From an uncultured Lachnospiraceae bacterium (GTDB lineage Bacteria; Bacillota; Clostridia; Lachnospirales; Lachnospiraceae): 64,000 bases of DNA. A program made the position numbers and the translations under genes. Positions within the stretch are counted from its first letter, which is position 1; the number at the start of each line of letters is the position of its first letter. Location of the stretch: the NCBI GenBank assembly GCA_934343915.1, contig CAKRIL010000009.1, forward strand, positions 1 to 64,000. The letters run 5' to 3'. Positions 45,376 through 54,742 of the stretch are shown piece by piece. The notes under the pieces are model-generated. The model searched no databases. It worked only from the letters and a program-made list of their open reading frames with translations, and had not been told where the DNA came from.

Positions 45376-46242
45376 TCACTCTTTAACCGCACCTACATTG
45401 ATACCCTGTACAAAGTAGTCCTGGCAGAAAGGATACAAAATCATGAAAGGAATGATAGCCACAATAACGGCTGCATTCTGAAGTGCATTTGTAGAGATTG
45501 TATCATCTGTCGGAAGGTCACTATCCATAACCATCGCACGCAGCTTCATCTGGAAGTTGAATAACTTGTTGTTGGTTACATAAATCTTGAAGTTGGTGTA
45601 ATCATTCCAGTAAGTAACCGCAAACATAAGACCAATAGCTGCAAGAGCTGCCTTTGAAAGAGGAAGAACGATTCTGATGAAGGTTCTCATTGGAGAACAT
45701 CCGTCAATCTCTGCCGCCTCGAAAAGTGACTCAGGAATACCTTCAAAGAAGTTTCTCATGAGTACAAGGTTGTATACGTTGATACCAAGTGGAAGGATAA
45801 CCGACCACAGTGTATCTGTTAAGTGCAGATTCATCATAACGATATAGGTAGGAATCATACCGCCTGAGAAAAGCATTGTGAAGAGAAGCAGCCATGAGAA
45901 CAATGTTCTACCTGGCATCTCCCACTGAATAAGTACATATGCTCCTAACGTTGAGAGAAGGAGACCTACGAATGTACCTACAACCGTAACAAAAACAGAA
46001 ATAAGGAATGGTCTGTATAATGTTACACTGGTTACGATTGACTTGTAAGCAGAAATAGTAAACTTCTCCGGCCAAAGCTTAAGTCCATATCCCGCTGCTG
46101 CATCGAATGAGTCAACGAGAACCTTAACAAGTGGGAAAAGTATTATTAATGAAATAAGTATAAACAAAATTGTGTTGAAAACTGCAAAAGGAGTAATTTT
46201 CTTCTTTGGCTTTACATAAACGTATTTCTTTTCATCTTCCAT
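45376..46242 (-). CDS. Oligosaccharide ABC permease (LplC/YtcP type)
   Basis: 288 residues, six helices, with the EAA loop EAAEIDGCSPMRTFIRIVLPLSKA that contacts the ATPase, as in carbohydrate uptake type 1 permeases. The C-terminal FVQGINVGAVKE is typical of the LplC/YtcP group, which in Bacillus includes transporters for pectin-derived oligomers. AGGAGG precedes the ATG. Third gene of the importer operon; no ATPase gene is linked, so a shared MsmX-like ATPase elsewhere is likely. Confidence 0.92.
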   Translation of the reverse strand: MEDEKKYVYVKPKKKITPFAVFNTILFILISLIILFPLVKVLVDSFDAAAGYGLKLWPEKFTISAYKSIVTSVTLYRPFLISVFVTVVGTFVGLLLSTLGAYVLIQWEMPGRTLFSWLLLFTMLFSGGMIPTYIVMMNLHLTDTLWSVILPLGINVYNLVLMRNFFEGIPESLFEAAEIDGCSPMRTFIRIVLPLSKAALAAIGLMFAVTYWNDYTNFKIYVTNNKLFNFQMKLRAMVMDSDLPTDDTISTNALQNAAVIVAIIPFMILYPFCQDYFVQGINVGAVKE

Positions 46243-46256
46243 TTTAAATTACCTCC

Positions 46257-47798
46257 TTAAACAATTCCACGGCCACGCACCTTCTTGGATGCGTAGTTGC
46301 ATATTAATACAAGAATACAGCTTACAACAGATCTGAAGAGACCAACGGCTGTGGTGTAACCATATGATGGAGTACCACCACCGAATGTCTGACGATATGT
46401 GTATGTCTGAAGTACATCAGCCTTAGATCTTACGGTATCGTTGTACAATACGAATACTGACTCGAAGAGGTTCATAACCTTAGCGAGGTTAAGAATGAAT
46501 ACTGTGATAATCGTATTGGCAAGAGCAGGAAGAGTGATATATCTCATTCTGTTCATTCTGTTAGCACCGTCAATCTGAGCCGCCTCATAGAGGTCAGGGC
46601 TGATTCCTGAAAGGGTTGCAAGGAAGAGGATAGTTCCCCAGCCTGTATCCTTCCAAATATTGATTGCAAAGTATACCGGTCTCCAGTTGGTAAGCGATGT
46701 AAGGAAGCTTACCGGTCTGTCAACGATACCAAGCTTTAAGAGGATTGCGTTTACAACACCTGTTGAAGAGATAACTGCATTGCCTGCTGCATCAACAACA
46801 GCCTGTCCTGTTGCAGGATCCATAACCGTAATCTGTGACTCTGAAAGTAACATCTTGAAGAGAGAAGCAACAACTACCCATGACATGAAATGCGGAAGGT
46901 AGATGATTGTCTGTACAGTCTTCTTAAAGTGGATATTCTTCATCTCGTTGAGAAGAAGTGAGATGAGAACTGCCATAAATGTATTAAGAATCAACTTAAT
47001 AATTGAGAGATACAGAGTATTGGTAAATGCAGTCATGAACTGCTGGCTCTTAAGCTTACCTAACTCAGTAAGTCCAAACATGCTGACGAAGTTGGCAATA
47101 CCCGAATAGTAAGGCTGAAGACCTGACTTATACTCGGTAAATGCGTATCTTAAGCCTAACATAGGCATGTAGTTAAAGATAAGGAGGAAAACCAAAACAG
47201 GTAAGAGCATTACATAGAACCATCTGTAAATATACATTCTTCTCCAAATGCTCTTTGAATTTCCAAGGAAATGAGGGTCTACCTCAGGCTTTTTCTTCAA
47301 CTTGTATACATCAAGGAAGACACCCACAACACCTACAACCGTACCAATAATTACAATAGGAAGACCAAGACCGACTTCCATGTTAGGTGCGCCATGCCAT
47401 CCGCATGTATTATTATATGCTACACCAAATACTGCCGCTGCAAGAACAGTGGTAATAATTGAAAATTTTTCATACTTAACTGCGCACAGAATAACAGACG
47501 CTACCAAAAGCGCCATAAATAAATACCATACCCATTGATGTTCGTAGTTCATCATACCGAACGAATTGTAGTAATCTACTACCTTATAACCCAAATCTGC
47601 ATCATACTTCATTGCAGGGGTCAGCTTATCATAATCTGAATTCTGAATAAACGGAAACATACCGCCAACAAACGAGGTAACTGCACCGACTATTGCGATA
47701 GGTCTTATATTACGCTCTTCGCGTCTTACCTGCCATCCGCAGCTCGGGCACTTCTTCGCCTTCTTAGGTATCTCGGTTCCACATGCTTTACATAACAT
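46257..47798 (-). CDS. Oligosaccharide ABC permease (LplB/YteP type) with N-terminal zinc-ribbon and membrane extension
   Basis: 513 residues, about 200 longer than usual. Residues 1-22 form a zinc ribbon (Cys3, Cys6, Cys17, Cys20: CKAC, CPSC). Four extra hydrophobic segments follow (about 32-52, 86-105, 111-130 and 145-168). The LplB permease domain then begins near residue 185 (RRMYIYRWFYVMLLPVLVF) and includes EAAQIDGANRMNRMRYITLPAL. The frame is continuous, so this is a fusion. I start at ATG 47798 (AAGGAAGG upstream). First permease after the binding protein. Confidence 0.9.
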   Translation of the reverse strand: MLCKACGTEIPKKAKKCPSCGWQVRREERNIRPIAIVGAVTSFVGGMFPFIQNSDYDKLTPAMKYDADLGYKVVDYYNSFGMMNYEHQWVWYLFMALLVASVILCAVKYEKFSIITTVLAAAVFGVAYNNTCGWHGAPNMEVGLGLPIVIIGTVVGVVGVFLDVYKLKKKPEVDPHFLGNSKSIWRRMYIYRWFYVMLLPVLVFLLIFNYMPMLGLRYAFTEYKSGLQPYYSGIANFVSMFGLTELGKLKSQQFMTAFTNTLYLSIIKLILNTFMAVLISLLLNEMKNIHFKKTVQTIIYLPHFMSWVVVASLFKMLLSESQITVMDPATGQAVVDAAGNAVISSTGVVNAILLKLGIVDRPVSFLTSLTNWRPVYFAINIWKDTGWGTILFLATLSGISPDLYEAAQIDGANRMNRMRYITLPALANTIITVFILNLAKVMNLFESVFVLYNDTVRSKADVLQTYTYRQTFGGGTPSYGYTTAVGLFRSVVSCILVLICNYASKKVRGRGIV

Positions 47799-47889
47799 TA
47801 GCAATACCTTCCTTTACGAAAAATGTATAGTTATTTGAAAAGTTGCCGAAGCAACAATTACTTACATTATCAACATCTTTACCGAAATA

Positions 47890-47917
47890 CTGTCGGGAGC
47901 CCGAAGACCCCCGACGG
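47890..47917 (-). terminator. Hairpin between binding protein and permease genes
   Basis: GTCGGG/CCCGAC stem with an inner GGGTCTTCGGGC segment on the minus strand, not followed by a T run. It probably protects the 3' end of the binding-protein message rather than ending transcription. Confidence 0.5.
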
Positions 47918-47978
47918 ATTTCTATCTTACATAATTAATTATTCTTGAGCCACTCGCAAATAACTATCTAGAAGATAA

Positions 47979-49604
47979 TTAGTTGTTAAATGAATCTAAT
48001 ACTGCCTGAGAAAGTGCACCACAGTTAGCATTGTACTCTGCGATAGCCTCAGCTCCTGTCATCTGACCCTGAGCAACAGCAGCGATAAGTCTTGTCTTCT
48101 CGTTCCAGATTGTTGACTGGGCCTCAAGAGACTCATCAGTAGCGTTCATCTTAGGAGCGTACTTAGAATGCTCGTTGAATACGTTGAATGAGTTACGAGC
48201 TACCTCTGTTGCAGCTGTACCGGCACCTGGATCGCCGTTTGGATAAAGTGTTGTATCGAACTCAGAAATCTTTAACTGAGACTCGAAAAGGTTCTTAGCT
48301 GTCTTAGTTGACTTACCATCTCTAACAGCAGACTCTGTAAGCTGGAACTGAAGTGTTCCGTCCTCAGCTACTACATAGTGTGTACCCTCTACACCGTACT
48401 GCCATAACATCTGAGTCTCACCACCATCAAGGATTGGCTCTACGAAATACTGGAATACGCCTTCCGGATTCTCACAAGCAGATGTGATACAAATCATAGG
48501 TGAAAGTCTCTCAAGGTAAGCACCAGTCTCTTCGATTGGGTTAAGTACCCATACGCCTTCATCCCAGCCCTTGTTAGCGAGCTTATCTGTGATTGTCTGT
48601 GCCCATGTACCAGCCCAGTATGTGAATACTGATGTTGAAGTTCCCTCGTAGAACTTATCACGTACCTTAGATGTTGAAGGCTTGCTGAAGATATCTGCAT
48701 CGATGTAGCCTTCGCTTACGCCCCAAGCTAATCTGTCAAGAGCAGCTGCCATAGCGTCTGTTGTGAATCCATCTACCCAAGCGCCTGCTGTCTCATCATA
48801 GTAGAAATCAGGGTAAGCATCCTGATAGAACTCAGGAAGGTAGTTTACATATGGAGCCTCATCTGTTACAAGACCTGCTGCAAGGATTGGAGCTGCACCT
48901 GTAACGTTCTTAAGAGCTGCTAAGAACTCCTGATACTCAGCCCATGTAGTTGGGAGAGTGTCCTCTGTGTAACCGGCCTGCTCAGCAAGTGCCTTGTTCA
49001 CATATGTAACACAGCCGCCGCCACGTGCAGGATACATACCGAAGATGCCTTCCTGTCCGTCCGGTCCCTTTGTATACCATGTGCTGATAACTGAATCAGC
49101 ATATGAGTTAAGTCTGCCTGAGCTTACAACCTCTGAATTATTCCAAGCGTCTGTCATATTCCAAAGGTTACCCTGTGCAGCATATGATGCATAGTAGTTA
49201 GATGGAAGAATAACTACATCTGCAAGTGTAGACTTATCATTGAAAGCGATACCGATCTGATCAGCATAACCGCTGTGGTCAGGACGTACCCACTCAATCT
49301 TAATACCGAGCTTAGCCTCTAATGCATCATAGAATGCCTCAGCATAGTTCTCGCCCTCCTTAAAGATTGTTCCGTCCCACATAACCTTAACCTTCTCAGG
49401 CTTAACTACTTCCTTAACCTCAGTAGTACTTGTCTCTGTAGTTGTCTCATTGCCGGATGTAGACTCATTTGTTGATGTTGTCTCTGTCTGGCTGCTTGGT
49501 GTTGTGCTCTCGTTGTTGCCGGTAGCACTGTTACAAGCTGTCATAGAGAGAGCCATAGTTGCTACAAGTCCAAGAGAAACAGCTTTCTTTGTCATCTTTT
49601 TCAT
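47979..49604 (-). CDS. Oligosaccharide-binding lipoprotein (LplA/YtcQ type)
   Basis: Extracellular receptor of the importer. The 541 residues start with a lipoprotein signal (LSMTAC, Cys24) and a Ser/Thr/Glu-rich linker (about 25-65), followed by a type 1 solute-binding fold of the large kind used for oligosaccharides. AAGGAGGTC lies before the ATG. First gene of the operon with the two permeases. The neighbouring enzymes suggest rhamnogalacturonan oligomers as cargo, which is inference. Confidence 0.92.
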   Translation of the reverse strand: MKKMTKKAVSLGLVATMALSMTACNSATGNNESTTPSSQTETTSTNESTSGNETTTETSTTEVKEVVKPEKVKVMWDGTIFKEGENYAEAFYDALEAKLGIKIEWVRPDHSGYADQIGIAFNDKSTLADVVILPSNYYASYAAQGNLWNMTDAWNNSEVVSSGRLNSYADSVISTWYTKGPDGQEGIFGMYPARGGGCVTYVNKALAEQAGYTEDTLPTTWAEYQEFLAALKNVTGAAPILAAGLVTDEAPYVNYLPEFYQDAYPDFYYDETAGAWVDGFTTDAMAAALDRLAWGVSEGYIDADIFSKPSTSKVRDKFYEGTSTSVFTYWAGTWAQTITDKLANKGWDEGVWVLNPIEETGAYLERLSPMICITSACENPEGVFQYFVEPILDGGETQMLWQYGVEGTHYVVAEDGTLQFQLTESAVRDGKSTKTAKNLFESQLKISEFDTTLYPNGDPGAGTAATEVARNSFNVFNEHSKYAPKMNATDESLEAQSTIWNEKTRLIAAVAQGQMTGAEAIAEYNANCGALSQAVLDSFNN

Positions 49605-49974
49605 TGTAAGAAATGACCTCCTTTTGAAAAAATAAAGATAAATGATTATTTCACACGCTTATCGCGTGTAAGCTTGTCGCAATTAGTAATAATTCTAATT
49701 TCGGCATACTCATACTACCACAATTTATACAAAATATACAAGTACTATTTTTATTATTTTATAAAAAATTTCACGGTTTTTTTAACAATATGTTGTTTGT
49801 ATTTGTTTTTAGTTGTATGTAACTGTTTTCATGTCCGTTTTTCTTTGAATATGACATGATGATTTTGCATATACTATGTAAGCGTTTCCAGTTTTTCTGT
49901 CAATTTTGCATAATTTTAACCAAAAACAGTCAATATGTCTGTCATATTAATAGAATCTCCTTCAAAAATAGCAC
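49605..49974. other. Regulatory region between importer operon and PAP2 gene
   Basis: No gene. From right to left: a cre-like site at 49877-49890; AT-rich DNA; a weak minus-strand promoter candidate TTGTAT (49736-49741), 18 bp, TAGTAT (49712-49717); an inverted repeat ACACGC-N5-GCGTGT (49653-49669) close to the binding-protein start, which could be an operator or leader hairpin. Confidence 0.5.
49877..49890. promoter_or_regulatory. cre-like site (CcpA/LacI family)
   Basis: TGTAAGCGTTTCCA matches the catabolite-responsive element pattern TGWAANCGNTNWCA at all but one position. It lies upstream of both the importer operon (leftward) and the PAP2 gene (rightward); control of the importer makes more sense. 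Confidence 0.5.
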
Positions 49975-50003
49975 TTCCACAATGATTAAAAAGGTGATAT
50001 AAT
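49975..50003 (+). promoter_or_regulatory. Promoter of the PAP2 gene
   Basis: TTCCAC (49975-49980), 17-bp spacer, and TATAAT (49998-50003) preceded by TG in the extended -10 arrangement. About 50 bp before the ATG at 50057. Confidence 0.65.
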
Positions 50004-50056
50004 CAGAATACTATGTGAACAAATTATCAATCTTTTTATCCGAGAGGGAATTTCAT

Positions 50057-50956
50057 ATGGAATTTTTATATTTTCTTGAAAGCATAAGGAACGGCTTTTG
50101 GGATATCTTCTTTATAATATGTACTTCATTCGGTGAGGAGCTTGTTCTTGTAAGTCTGTTTGCGGTAATCTTCTGGTGCATCAATAAGAATCTTGCATAC
50201 CGGATAGCCTTCTCCTACTTTTTGTCGGGAGTGGCGGTTCATGGTCTTAAGATACATTTCAGGATTGACAGGCCTTGGGTGCTCGACCCGGACTTCAAGC
50301 CCGTCGAGCAGGTTATGGACACGGCAACAGGCTATTCATTCCCGAGCGGCCACACGCAGAGCTCGACGAGCCTCTACAGCTCCATCGCTTTCTATTTTAA
50401 GAAGCGGTGGCTGTATATTGTCTCCTTCGTGATTATTGCCCTTGTCATGCTGTCGAGAATGTATCTCGGCTGCCACACACCTAAGGATGTACTCGCAGGC
50501 TTCGGTGTTACAATAGTCATAAGTGCCGCTGTTAATGCCATATACAACAATTTTAATTCGCGTACCATCACTGATGTACTTGTCATGCTATTTATATTTG
50601 CAATATCGGCAGGGCTTTTCGGATATTCATATTATGTGGTGAATGCCGGATACACCACCGAAGCTCTTGCTATGGACGGCTTCAAGGCTGCCGGTGCGAG
50701 TGCAGGCTTTGCAATCGGCTGGTTCGCAGAGAAGCGCTATATTAAGTTCAATCCCAAGAACAGCCGCGTATGGATACAGATTCTTAAGGTTGTCATCGGA
50801 CTTATCGGTGCTCTCGCATTCAAGAGCGGACTTAAGCTGCTTCTCGGCAATACAATCCTTGCCAACACATTCAGATACTTTGTAGTGATTATGTGGGTAA
50901 CGGTTATCTACCCTATTATAATTAAGACCTTTATGAAAGAACCGATGCAGTTTTAA
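50057..50956 (+). CDS. PAP2-family membrane phosphatase
   Basis: 299 residues with about eight helices. The three phosphatase motifs are complete: KIHFRIDRP, YSFPSGHTQS and SRMYLGCHTPKDV, with the catalytic histidines in the second and third. Such enzymes remove phosphate from lipid phosphates, for example undecaprenyl pyrophosphate or phosphatidate. A GTG at 50015 is in frame, but I prefer the ATG at 50057, with AGAGGGA just upstream. Its end overlaps the convergent YigZ-family gene by four bases. Confidence 0.88.
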   Translation: MEFLYFLESIRNGFWDIFFIICTSFGEELVLVSLFAVIFWCINKNLAYRIAFSYFLSGVAVHGLKIHFRIDRPWVLDPDFKPVEQVMDTATGYSFPSGHTQSSTSLYSSIAFYFKKRWLYIVSFVIIALVMLSRMYLGCHTPKDVLAGFGVTIVISAAVNAIYNNFNSRTITDVLVMLFIFAISAGLFGYSYYVVNAGYTTEALAMDGFKAAGASAGFAIGWFAEKRYIKFNPKNSRVWIQILKVVIGLIGALAFKSGLKLLLGNTILANTFRYFVVIMWVTVIYPIIIKTFMKEPMQF

Positions 50957-51594
50957 TCAAGCTGCACCGGTTCTTCTATATCTATATTCTTTTCTTCATC
51001 AATTTTTGCCCTGCCTGACGTTATCTCCGTAATCTCCTTAATGACTCTTTCGCACATATCCTCCGGGACGGCAAATATGAGCTTCACATCCGCTTCATAC
51101 ATAATATTCTCAAGTCCCCAGCCGTTCTTCTGTGCTGCATACTCAAGCTTTCCCGAGCTGTTGTAATCCGTCGTCACTGTTATCCGGCTTCCCTTTATCC
51201 TGCATGCGGCAACACTGTTATTCAGCGCATCCGTCGATGCCTTCTGATAGGCTCTCACAAGCCCGCCCGTACCCAGAAGTGTTCCCCCGAAGTATCTTGT
51301 AACGATTATCAGACAGTTGTGAAGCCCTCTTCCCGTTATAACCTCCAGTATCGGCTTCCCCGCCGTACCCGACGGCTCTCCATCATCCGAGAACCTCATA
51401 AGCTCGTTGTTCGCTCCGGCTGTGAAGGCATAACAGTTATGTCTTGCATCCCAGTATTTCTTCCTTGCAGCCTCGATATACCTTGCCGCATCCTCTTCCC
51501 CCTCTATACTGTACACCGTCGCGAGGAATCGCGACTTCTTTTCCTCATAATAGCCGTCGCCGCCCTCTTTTATGAATAAAATGCGTTCCGCCAT
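50953..51594 (-). CDS. YigZ/IMPACT-family protein
   Basis: 213 residues, UPF0029/IMPACT fold. The conserved N-terminal block includes KKSRFLATV, ARHNCYAF, SDDGEPSGTAGKPIL and VTRYFGGTLLGTGGLVRAY; the C-terminal part is the DUF1949-type domain. Related proteins affect translation or protein quality control, but the bacterial role is not settled. I start at ATG 51594 because GAGG lies five bases before it; an in-frame ATG at 51618 lacks this. Confidence 0.9.
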   Translation of the reverse strand: MAERILFIKEGGDGYYEEKKSRFLATVYSIEGEEDAARYIEAARKKYWDARHNCYAFTAGANNELMRFSDDGEPSGTAGKPILEVITGRGLHNCLIIVTRYFGGTLLGTGGLVRAYQKASTDALNNSVAACRIKGSRITVTTDYNSSGKLEYAAQKNGWGLENIMYEADVKLIFAVPEDMCERVIKEITEITSGRAKIDEEKNIDIEEPVQLD

Positions 51595-51757
51595 GCTAAC
51601 CTCATTTCCCTGCATCACCGCTCTTTACCCGCGGCAATGTACCGTCAATTATGTTTAAATTAAGGATAATATGTGAAAAATGAATTGTAAAGCAATAATT
51701 TACTTTATTTGATGGATATTTTTTGATATAATGTAGAAATCGGAGGTTATATACAAT

Positions 51758-54301
51758 ATGAATTACAGTTCAAAATCGATACGAAAGAAGTTAAAGGCAC
51801 TGCGTTCACCTTCGACCAGGCTCGGACGCAAGGCAGTGCTTTTGGTCTTTAAGCTCATAACCGTATGCTTTGTCATATGCTTTGTAATGCTCACCTGTGT
51901 CGGACTCGGTGCTTTCACCGGAATAATTCAGACGGCACCGCAGATTTCACTTGATGCAGTATCGCCTCAGTGGTATCAGTCATACATATATGACAGCGAG
52001 GGCAATAAGGTGGAGACTCTTGTTGCATCAGGCTCCAACCGAATCGAGGCAAGCATCAATGATATGCCGCAGCACCTTATTGATGCATTTATCGCCATTG
52101 AGGACGCACGTTTTTACTCGCACAACGGTATTGACCCGCGCGGTATCGTAAGGGCCGCTTACAAGACAATCAAGAACCGTTTCAAGAGTACACAGGGTGC
52201 GAGTACCATAACGCAGCAGCTTATCAAGAATAATATCTTCTCAGCCGAGAGTGAGAACGGTCTTGTCGATACCTTCAAGAGAAAGTTTCAGGAGCAGTAC
52301 TTAGCTCTCATCCTTGAACAGAACGTCGATAAGAATACCATTTTACAGAACTATCTCAATACCATCAACCTCGGCAACGGCAACCTCGGTGTTCAGGCAG
52401 CCGCGCAGAACTATTTTAATAAGGATGTTTCCGAGCTTACCATATCAGAGAGTGCCGTTATTGCAGCTACTACATCCAACCCATACAGGTATAATCCTGT
52501 GCGCTTTCCTGAGAACAATAAGGAGCGCCGTGCGATTGTCCTCAACAATATGCTTGAGCAGGAGCTTATCTCACAGGAGGAGTATGATGAGGCTGTTGCC
52601 GACAATGTGTACGACCGCATTATGAATGTGAAGAACACTTCAACCGGCTCCACGGCATATTCTTACTACACCGACGCTCTCATCTCACAGCTCATGGAAG
52701 ACCTCATGGAGCAGAAGGGCTATACTCAGACGCAGGCATACAACCTTGTATACCGCGGCGGACTCCAGATATATTCCTGTCAGGACAGCGACCTTCAGAA
52801 ATATGCCGAGAGTGCGGTGAATAACCCTGATTATTATTCGGGACGCTATGATTTTACTCTCAGATACAGAATCCAGATAAAGGATAAGGACGGCGAATAT
52901 CACAGCTACACGGAGAATTCCATCCTCAATTTCTGTCAGTCCACTCTCGGAATGTCAGGCTTCACGCTCATGTTCTCAACTGAGTCCGAGGCTCAGGAAG
53001 CCATAAGCGCATTCAAGACCTATATTCTCAATGAGACAGGTGGAACCGAGGTCGAGGGTACTGAGAGCATCACCTATACGCTTGAGCCTCAGGCATCATT
53101 CGTTCTCATCGAGCAGTCGACAGGATATGTGAAGGCTCTCGTCGGAGGCAGAGGCGATAAGACACATTCACTTGTGCTTAACCGCGCGACGGATTCAACA
53201 CGTTCACCGGGTTCAAGTTTCAAGCTTCTCACCGTATACTCACCGGCACTTGACACAGCCGGAATGACGCTTGCGACCGTATATGATGATGTTCCTTATC
53301 TCTATTCGACAGGAAAGCTCGTAACCAACGTAGATGATGAATACCATGGTCTCATGACAATCCGTGAAGCAATCACGGTATCCCGTAACGTACCTGCGGT
53401 AAAGATAATAACCGATATCTCCCCTGAGCTCGGTTACAGCTATGCATTAAGCTACGGAATAACCACCCTCACTCCTGAGGAGCAGCATTATCAGGCAATC
53501 GCACTCGGAGGTATCACGAACGGTGCAACCAACTATGAGATGACAGCCGCATATTCCGCGATAGCCAATTACGGAGTATACAACGAGCCTAAGCTCTACA
53601 CCAAGGTGCTTGACCATGACGGCAATATTCTTCTCGACAACTCGACAGCCAACAGCCATCGTGTCATCAAGGAATCGACCGCATGGCTCTTAGACAGCGC
53701 ACTCAGAAGTGTTGTAACAGACAATATTACCTACCTCATGAGTGATAATATGTACTATGCAGGTAAGTCCGGTACCTCACAGCTCAACACTGATAAATGG
53801 TTCATCGGTTTCTCGCCTTATTATACAGCCGGAATATGGGTCGGCAACGACGACAGTACTCCGGTCAACACGGCATACTACACCATGACACAGCTCAACA
53901 TATGGCGCGATATAATGGAGTATGCACACGAAGGGCTTGAATATACCGAATTCCAGAAGCCGTACAATATCGTGGAGGCTGAGGTCTGTGCCGAATCCGG
54001 CAAGCTCGCAGTTCCGGGGCTGTGCGACAGCGACCCTCGCGGAAGTCAGGTTATAACCGAGTATTTCGAGGACGGAACGGTTCCTACCGAGGTCTGCGAT
54101 GTTCATATTCAGGTTACAATGTGTAAGGAATCCGGCAAGATAGCCACCGAGAACTGCCCTCCGCAGTCACGCTATAAGGCAGTATATATCAAGAAGGACT
54201 TATCACTAATACAGAATATGGATCAGTACATCATCACCGACCTCGATTATGTTATAACACCTGAGATGTTAAATGATGAATGTGATGTCCATTCACATTA
54301 G
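51758..54301 (+). CDS. Class A penicillin-binding protein (PBP1A type)
   Basis: Builds peptidoglycan, with glycosyltransferase and transpeptidase activities. The 847 residues comprise a short basic cytoplasmic tail, one membrane helix (about 30-55), a GT51 domain with the catalytic glutamate in EDARFYSH (Glu115) and GASTITQQL, and a transpeptidase domain with SSFK (Ser486, Lys489), SRN and KSGTS (Lys670). The C-terminal tail carries two CxxSGK-like segments with paired cysteines (VCAESGK, MCKESGK). GGAGG precedes the ATG. Monocistronic, with its own terminator. Confidence 0.95.
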   Translation: MNYSSKSIRKKLKALRSPSTRLGRKAVLLVFKLITVCFVICFVMLTCVGLGAFTGIIQTAPQISLDAVSPQWYQSYIYDSEGNKVETLVASGSNRIEASINDMPQHLIDAFIAIEDARFYSHNGIDPRGIVRAAYKTIKNRFKSTQGASTITQQLIKNNIFSAESENGLVDTFKRKFQEQYLALILEQNVDKNTILQNYLNTINLGNGNLGVQAAAQNYFNKDVSELTISESAVIAATTSNPYRYNPVRFPENNKERRAIVLNNMLEQELISQEEYDEAVADNVYDRIMNVKNTSTGSTAYSYYTDALISQLMEDLMEQKGYTQTQAYNLVYRGGLQIYSCQDSDLQKYAESAVNNPDYYSGRYDFTLRYRIQIKDKDGEYHSYTENSILNFCQSTLGMSGFTLMFSTESEAQEAISAFKTYILNETGGTEVEGTESITYTLEPQASFVLIEQSTGYVKALVGGRGDKTHSLVLNRATDSTRSPGSSFKLLTVYSPALDTAGMTLATVYDDVPYLYSTGKLVTNVDDEYHGLMTIREAITVSRNVPAVKIITDISPELGYSYALSYGITTLTPEEQHYQAIALGGITNGATNYEMTAAYSAIANYGVYNEPKLYTKVLDHDGNILLDNSTANSHRVIKESTAWLLDSALRSVVTDNITYLMSDNMYYAGKSGTSQLNTDKWFIGFSPYYTAGIWVGNDDSTPVNTAYYTMTQLNIWRDIMEYAHEGLEYTEFQKPYNIVEAEVCAESGKLAVPGLCDSDPRGSQVITEYFEDGTVPTEVCDVHIQVTMCKESGKIATENCPPQSRYKAVYIKKDLSLIQNMDQYIITDLDYVITPEMLNDECDVHSH

Positions 54302-54318
54302 AATACTGATATTACACA

Positions 54319-54353
54319 AAAAGGTCTGCATACCATACATGCAGACCTTTTTT
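54319..54353. terminator. Bidirectional terminator
   Basis: AAAGGTCTGCAT and ATGCAGACCTTT pair exactly around a 7-base loop, with T6 on the plus strand and T5 on the minus strand. It serves the convergent PBP gene and spoVAD-spoVAE. Confidence 0.9.
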
Positions 54354-54372
54354 AAGTTCATACGCTTTGCTT

Positions 54373-54729
54373 TCAGACCTTCATCTTAGGATTGGTTATC
54401 AATGATGCTATATAGCCGAATATAAGCGCCCCTGATATTCCGACCGCACCTGCCTTGAAGCCCCCCTTAAAGACCCCGAGAAGCCCTTCAAGGTCGACAG
54501 CCTCCTTGACGCCCTTCCACAGAACATTTCCAAATCCCAGCAGAGGAACTGTCGCTCCTGCTCCCGCCCAGTCCGCGAACGGCTGGTACAGACCTATCGC
54601 ACCGAGAACGGCTCCCGTACACACAAGCAGCACCATAATTCTTCCCGGCATAAGCTTGGTCTTTTCCATAAGAATCTGCACGACGACACAGATTAAGCCC
54701 CCAACAATGAACGCTTTAATATAATCCAT
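54373..54729 (-). CDS. spoVAE: Stage V sporulation protein AE
   Basis: Small membrane protein of the SpoVA channel that moves dipicolinic acid into the forespore and out during germination. From the ATG at 54729 (GGGAGAA upstream) it has 118 residues, several hydrophobic helices and the family stretch PFADWAGAGATVPLLGFGN. This is the SpoVAEb kind; no AEa companion is present. Last gene after spoVAD, 13 bp away, and ended by the shared terminator. Confidence 0.92.
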   Translation of the reverse strand: MDYIKAFIVGGLICVVVQILMEKTKLMPGRIMVLLVCTGAVLGAIGLYQPFADWAGAGATVPLLGFGNVLWKGVKEAVDLEGLLGVFKGGFKAGAVGISGALIFGYIASLITNPKMKV

Positions 54730-54742
54730 ACTTATTCTCCCT

